Part shown: piece by piece, positions 51,548 to 56,279 of the stretch
Layout: each line of letters starts with the position of its first letter
How positions within the stretch are numbered: position 1 is the first letter of the stretch
From: Methanobrevibacter boviskoreani JH1
GTDB taxonomy: Archaea > Methanobacteriota > Methanobacteria > Methanobacteriales > Methanobacteriaceae
Reading direction: 5' to 3'
NCBI RefSeq assembly: GCF_000320505.1
Contig: NZ_BAGX02000010.1
Location: 1-56,279 of the forward strand
Length of the DNA: 56,279 bases
Position numbers and translations under genes: made by a program
The notes under the pieces: generated by a model
Database searches by the model: none
Told to the model about the DNA's origin: nothing
The model's input: the letters and a program-made list of their open reading frames with translations, nothing else

Positions 51548-52957
51548 TTATAATATTGGTTTAACATATTGTGCATCACCGCTATCACTTTTTTTATCAA
51601 TTAGATTTAATTTAGTTAATAATTTGATAATTTCCTCTTTAGAATATCTGTCAAAGAAAAGTCCTCTTTTTTCATACTCTTCAAATAATTGATTAAGTCT
51701 TATTTTTTTGTCTTTAACACATAGTGCAGTCATTATTAAAAGTATATCACGGTTAAGATTTAAAATATAACCATAAGATCCTCTACGTTTGAGAAAGAAT
51801 TTTTTAGCCATATCTTCTAGATTCTGTGCATATCTTGATTTTTGTGCAGCATCAATGCCATGTTTTTTATTGTTAAGGGATTTATATAGTTCATTAACTA
51901 AATCTTTAAAGTTGTTAGGTAGTTCCTCAAGATATTCCTCCTGTGAGTTTTTCTCATCATCAAATTTACTATATAATTTGTATAAACTAATCCATTTTTT
52001 TAAGTATTTAATTACCTCATTTTGATTTTCGTTGCTTAATTGGTTAAACTGATTCAATAAATCTTTTTCAAGTAATCCTGATGTACCAAGTAATGTATTT
52101 ATTTGATCAATTAAACTTAATTGAGCATATAATGAGCTAGTTTTATCTTTTAAAAATTTATATCCTTTATTGATTGTTTTTCTATTTTTACTTGCACTTT
52201 CCCAATCTAATAAATAGTAAAGGTTATCAATTTCTTTATTATCATCAAAACCCCTATTTATTTTTAAAATTAATTGACTTATATAAAAGAAATAATAATA
52301 TGCAAATATTTTATTTATATTTTCAATAAAATATTCCTTATAATTTGTAATAAAATTAATATCTTCATTGAAAACATTTTTAATATTATCCAAATAACAA
52401 TTGTATTTGTAGGGTGTTTCGTTTTCATATAATTTAGGGATATTATTTAAAATTAGTTTAATAATTAGATTATCACTTTCTTTTGTTTTAAAAAATTCTT
52501 TTAGGTTATCATTGTCTCTAAAAAATACATCCCTTAAAAATAATGCAATTTCTTTTTCTCCATTGGAATGTTTGTCATTTGATAAAGGCAAATATAAAAA
52601 TAAGTAAGGGTTTGATATTTTTAGTTCTCCCTTTCTATTAAAAAGATATTCTTTAATCAATTTTTCTAAATATTCTTCACTACCCTCCTCAATATCAAAA
52701 TAATTATCCTTGTTGGATTTAATTTGATTTAATGTGGAAGGTATGCTAAGAGTATTATCTAATTTTTTATTTAATAATATCCGTGAGAATTCTCCAAGTA
52801 TAGAATAAAATTCATTATTAAATCTTGCCCTATATTCTTTTCTGGAATTAAAAGGAAATAATATTGTATTCTTGTTAGCATTATTTCTTAAAGTTTTTTC
52901 TTCTACTTTAACATTCATCAATTTTAATATTTGAATATAATTTTCTTTCATGTTCAT
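51548..52957 (-). CDS. dptG: Second DptG, inverted relative to dptFGH
   Basis: The 469-residue protein aligns with the operon DptG over its whole length without large gaps, from MNMKENYIQILKLMNV to the identical last 18 residues. It preserves YSILGEFSRILLNKKL, NPYLFLYLPLSN, IALFLRDVFFRDN and LLDWESASKNRK. By eye most of the positions agree. At DNA level many synonymous sites differ, so the duplication is not recent. It faces dptH with only 47 nt between stops. ATG 52957 aligns with the start of the other copy and has AAAGGG upstream. The frame is intact, so it is probably functional or alternately used. Confidence 0.85.
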   Translation of the reverse strand: MNMKENYIQILKLMNVKVEEKTLRNNANKNTILFPFNSRKEYRARFNNEFYSILGEFSRILLNKKLDNTLSIPSTLNQIKSNKDNYFDIEEGSEEYLEKLIKEYLFNRKGELKISNPYLFLYLPLSNDKHSNGEKEIALFLRDVFFRDNDNLKEFFKTKESDNLIIKLILNNIPKLYENETPYKYNCYLDNIKNVFNEDINFITNYKEYFIENINKIFAYYYFFYISQLILKINRGFDDNKEIDNLYYLLDWESASKNRKTINKGYKFLKDKTSSLYAQLSLIDQINTLLGTSGLLEKDLLNQFNQLSNENQNEVIKYLKKWISLYKLYSKFDDEKNSQEEYLEELPNNFKDLVNELYKSLNNKKHGIDAAQKSRYAQNLEDMAKKFFLKRRGSYGYILNLNRDILLIMTALCVKDKKIRLNQLFEEYEKRGLFFDRYSKEEIIKLLTKLNLIDKKSDSGDAQYVKPIL

Positions 52958-53302
52958 ATTCATTCCCTTTTTTTAATAATTTTTCGTTTTCTGTTTGTAA
53001 TTTTTCAAAATTGATTTGATGTGTTAATATATATCATTTTTAATATTAATAATGTTATTTTATCCTATTTTAAGATTTATTACTAATTTTTATTTTGGAT
53101 TATCTTTTAATTTATTATTGTATTTTAATTTAACTTATTCTTTTAATTTATTTTATAAATTATTCCTAAATTTTTCAAATATCTTAATGTTTATATGCAT
53201 TAAAAAATAAAGTTTACATTAATATATGTTTTATATTGATCTATTTATTTTAGAAATCTATTATGATTATAACTATTTTATTAGTTTATTATTAGTGATT
53301 AT
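52958..53302. other. Promoter region between dptG copy 2 and argB
   Basis: This ~340-nt AT-rich stretch between divergent genes has no ORF preceded by a ribosome binding site. GTGATTAT at 53295-53302 is the argB ribosome binding site. Confidence 0.45.
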
Positions 53303-54184
53303 ATGACAGATGTAAATATTTTGGTGGAAGCATTACCATATATTAAAAAATTTTACGGTAAAAAGATATTAATTAAATACGGAGGTCATGCTATGGTAAA
53401 TAAAGAAGCTATGGCCTCAACAGCAAGAGACACCGTTTTACTTAAATACGTAGGTATGGAACCTATAGTAGTTCATGGTGGAGGGCCTGAGATTTCAAGG
53501 TCTATGGAGAAACTTGGTAAGGAAGCTAATTTTGTAAATGGTCTTCGTGTAACCGATGAGGAAACCATGGAAATTATTAAGATGGTTCTTGTTGGTAAGA
53601 TCAGTACCAATATTGTATCTCAGATTAATCTACATGGTGGAAAGGGTATAGGTATTTCTGGTAAGGACAGTGAACTTATTAGGGCTAAAAAAAGACCTCT
53701 TCAAGTATTCACTGATTCAGATACTGGTGAATCTCAGAAGGTTGATTTAGGTTTGGTAGGTGAGGTTGTATCCGTAAACCATGGTATCCTTGACATGTTC
53801 ACTGAAAACGATTATATACCTGTAATTGCACCTATCGGAATGGCTGATAATGGTTCAACCTTAAACATTAATGCGGATACCGCGGCAGGTGAAATCGGAC
53901 AAAGTGTCAAAGCCGAAAAACTCATTATCTTAACCGATGTTCCAGGTGTTTTAAGGGATCCTGATGACCCTTCAACTTTAATCCAAAGAATCCGTGTGGA
54001 TGAGGTCCCACAGTTAATTGAAGATGGTATCATATCAGGTGGTATGATTCCTAAAATCGAAACCTGTGTGGACGCGGTTAAGGGTGGGGTAAAATCAGCC
54101 CACATTCTTGATGGTAGGGTTCCTCATACAATCCTTCTTGAAATCTTTACAAAAGAGGGTATCGGAACTATGGTTACAAAATAG
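53303..54184 (+). CDS. argB: Acetylglutamate kinase
   Basis: The 293-residue amino-acid kinase phosphorylates N-acetylglutamate in arginine synthesis. It has [11 protein letters not shown] (phosphate-binding), [34 protein letters not shown] and [15 protein letters not shown] with [18 protein letters not shown], all diagnostic for ArgB. The length is normal. GTGATTAT precedes the ATG. It works with ArgJ encoded at 32903, in the acetylated (cyclic) arginine pathway. Confidence 0.95.
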   Translation: MTDVNILVEALPYIKKFYGKKILIKYGGHAMVNKEAMASTARDTVLLKYVGMEPIVVHGGGPEISRSMEKLGKEANFVNGLRVTDEETMEIIKMVLVGKISTNIVSQINLHGGKGIGISGKDSELIRAKKRPLQVFTDSDTGESQKVDLGLVGEVVSVNHGILDMFTENDYIPVIAPIGMADNGSTLNINADTAAGEIGQSVKAEKLIILTDVPGVLRDPDDPSTLIQRIRVDEVPQLIEDGIISGGMIPKIETCVDAVKGGVKSAHILDGRVPHTILLEIFTKEGIGTMVTK

Positions 54185-54726
54185 ATATCTTTATTTTTTA
54201 TCTTTTTATTATAATTTAATTAAAACATTTTATAATAACTATTTTTATAATAAATTTATTAGGAAAATTTACATAACATAAAGTCTGTGATGTTTTATTT
54301 TATGTTGGAGTATTAATTGATGAATTTTTTTTTTACTTTTTTGTTTTAACTATTTTTTTTTATCTATAATATTTTTGTTTTAGATATAATTTTTACAACC
54401 TGTTGATGTGATATGAAAATTATCTAATTTTTATAGTAATTTTTATGATTAAAACATAATGTGGTATTTTCACCTATTCTTATCATGCTTAAAATCAATT
54501 AAAAAAATTGATAGTATAAAATTAGTGATTTTGTACTATATGATATACATCAAGTTATTAAACTGCATGTTTTTTGTAGGAAATGATTTCTCAAATAAGG
54601 TTAATATGAATCTAGTTTAGAAATCATAATCTTGAAATTGTTAATAAAAATAGCTATCTATAAAAAAATTATTTTTCAAATGAGGTTAATATTAAAACTA
54701 GTAAAAATAAAAAAAGTGGGGAAGAA
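54185..54726. other. ~540-nt gene-free gap
   Basis: It lies between converging genes. T-tracts at 54327-54365 may end argB, and the remainder is AT-rich without a ribosome-binding-site-led ORF or clear repeat. Confidence 0.45.
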
Positions 54727-56241
54727 TTAATCCATGTCTGCATAGATGTTATATTCTTCCTTTAATTCCCTTCTAAGTAGTTTCCAATTGTTTACCCTTG
54801 GAAGCTTGTTTGTTGTAAATATCTTATGTGGAACCTTGTATCTTGCAAGGCGTTCACGTGCATACTTGTCAAGGTCTGCTTTTAACTCCTCTTCATTGTC
54901 CTCTGTCAGGATATCGTCCTTCCATATGACTGCCACAACAGGAAGCTCGCCCTTATGACAATCGTCAATTGAGAAAACAGCAAGGTCTTCGACTGCCGGA
55001 TGTTTAATCAAGATTTCCTCTACCTCGGTTGGATAAATCTTCCATCCGCTCATTACAATCATATCTTTCTTACGGTCTGTAATAAATAGACGATTGTCCT
55101 GGTCTATATATCCGATATCCCCAGTTAAGAACCATCCGTCCTCAAGGAACGTTTCCCTGGTTTCCTTTTCCATGTTCCAATAACCTTTAGCCACAGCCGG
55201 TCCCCTCAATGCAATCTCACCATTTTCATATAGAGGCAATTCTTTGCTTGCATCGTTCGGGTCCACTATCTTCACCTCGGAGAAACATACCGGATGGCCT
55301 ACACTCTCATATCTGTCTGCGCTCCAGTAATCCTCAGGTCTGATGACTGTTCCTGTTCCGATTACAATGGTTTCACTTAAACCATATGAGTTGATTACAG
55401 GTATTCCGTAAAGGTGCTGGAATTGTTTCCATATCTTCTTATGGAGTGGTCCCCCACCGGATATGATCTCACGGACTGAGTTGAACTGTTTTACATATTC
55501 TGGATGTGTTGTAAGGGTATGTATGATTGGTGGCATTCCACCAAGTACCGTTACCCTTTCCTCTTCACATAGGTATCTGTAATCTTCAATATTGTATTGG
55601 CTCATCATGATGTATAGCGCACCACTGCTGAGTGCGGATATTGCCCATGAAAGACCTACATGTGCCATTGGATAGATGATTAATGCCACATCATTCTGTC
55701 TTAATTGAAGCACGTCACATTCATTATGGATGGCAGCAAACCAGTTACCATGTGTCAACATTGTTCCCTTAGGTTTACCTGTTGTACCTGAGGTATATTG
55801 AAGTTGACACACATCATCCCAGTCGGTTGTCTCGGCAGGTAAAAGATCGGCTTCCCTATATGATTCGGTCTCTTCAGGATGTGGAATAAATGAATCGATG
55901 TTTAATTTTTCAATGGTCTCTTTTGCTTCATCATCACTTATAATAAGTTTGGCCTCAGAGTTGTTAATCATGTATTGAAGTTCATCCTTGGTTAATATTC
56001 TATTGGTAGGTATTGCAATAGCTCCAATTCTCCATAGTCCAAGTATTGAGAATAAATATTCCGGACTATTGTTTAGGTATATTAAAACTCTATCCCCCTT
56101 TTCAATTCCCTTGCTTTTTAATATTCTTCCAAACTCAGATATGATTGATAATATTTCACTAGATGAATATCTTGTGTTACGTTCTGGTGAATAAAAGACA
56201 TCCTTAGATAATCTTTTACTATTTGCATCTAAAAAAAGTAG
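54727..56241 (-). pseudogene. Acyl-CoA synthetase-like gene (AMP-forming) with damaged 5' end
   Basis: An open frame of 505 codons encodes an ANL-family adenylating enzyme. It has YTSGTTGKPKGTMLTH (P-loop), VINSYGLSETI, WFLTGDIGYIDQDNRLF, RKKDMIVMSGWKIYPTE and a C-terminal P-R-V-N-N-W-K lysine. Homology-like sequence extends upstream to LDANSKRLSKDVFYSPERN, well beyond the first in-frame ATG (55971). That far upstream the only ATG (56247-56245) is followed immediately by TAA (56244-56242), and no in-frame ATG, GTG or TTG exists in between. Either the second codon is a nonsense mutation or a non-standard start is used. A start at 55971 would delete about 90 conserved residues. The window edge follows. 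Confidence 0.7.
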
Positions 56242-56279
56242 TTACATTTAGTATATAAAACCCTCCTTATTTTTTTTTT

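Overview
The window is AT-rich DNA of a methanogenic archaeon of the order Methanobacteriales, most likely Methanobrevibacter or a close relative. Archaeal marker genes are present: archaeosine tRNA-guanine transglycosylase, the archaeal nascent polypeptide-associated complex protein, transcription factor S, ArgJ/ArgB, and an MnmC-like methyltransferase. Ribosome binding sites are of the AGGAGGTGAT type, usually as GGTG followed about 6 nt later by the start codon. Genus is inferred from gene content and base composition only.

Layout. 1-1830: end of a phage or prophage tail region (a truncated tail-sheath-like gene) and small membrane and ribbon-helix-helix-like genes, next to a tRNA-Gln gene (2026-2097). 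2303-6237: RNase J-like metallo-beta-lactamase, a small membrane protein and UDP-galactopyranose mutase. 6238-13516: SseB-like protein, three of four HAD-phosphatase paralogues, a three-gene cluster ending in a HEPN protein, an N-acyl-homoserine-lactonase-like hydrolase and a second small membrane protein. 13895-22765: an Xre / ImmA-like protease / PIN-like trio, a tandem array of imperfect hairpins, flavodoxin, a Nudix + PLD-helicase-DUF3427 pair, the fourth HAD gene and the MnmC-like methyltransferase. 22931-34159: core genes (transcription factor S, TgtA, NAC, metallophosphoesterase, ArgJ), plus a translationally linked NYN/PIN RNase and a membrane-anchored GTP-cyclohydrolase-III-like protein. 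34603-41258: small genes, tRNA-Lys, a zinc-ribbon membrane protein, a cation/proton antiporter behind a fluoride riboswitch, an AAA ATPase, and a TarI/TarJ pair predicted to make CDP-ribitol. 41692-52957: a DptF-DptG-DptH phosphorothioation-dependent restriction module with a second, inverted dptG. 53303-56279: ArgB and an acyl-CoA-synthetase-like gene whose 5' end appears broken.

Themes. Defence and conflict systems are dense: DptFGH, the HEPN cluster, Xre-ImmA-PIN, and Nudix-PLD-helicase. No dndA-E modification genes lie beside dptFGH. The DptF here carries an extra N-terminal HEPN/DUF4145-like domain, and the two dptG copies lie inverted around dptH. Surface polymer synthesis is represented by Glf and TarI/TarJ, since an IspD reading makes little sense in an archaeon. 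Many intergenic stretches hold degenerate tandem repeats, mostly T-rich and probably multi-site transcription terminators. One array (15653-15965) instead consists of six hairpins.

The strongest regulatory call is the fluoride riboswitch at 37655-37707 on the minus strand, followed by a 10-nt sequence perfectly complementary to its P3 region. Both tRNAs carry C34 anticodons and have unusual anticodon arms. Three genes have a good ribosome binding site but only AUU or AUA where the start codon should be.
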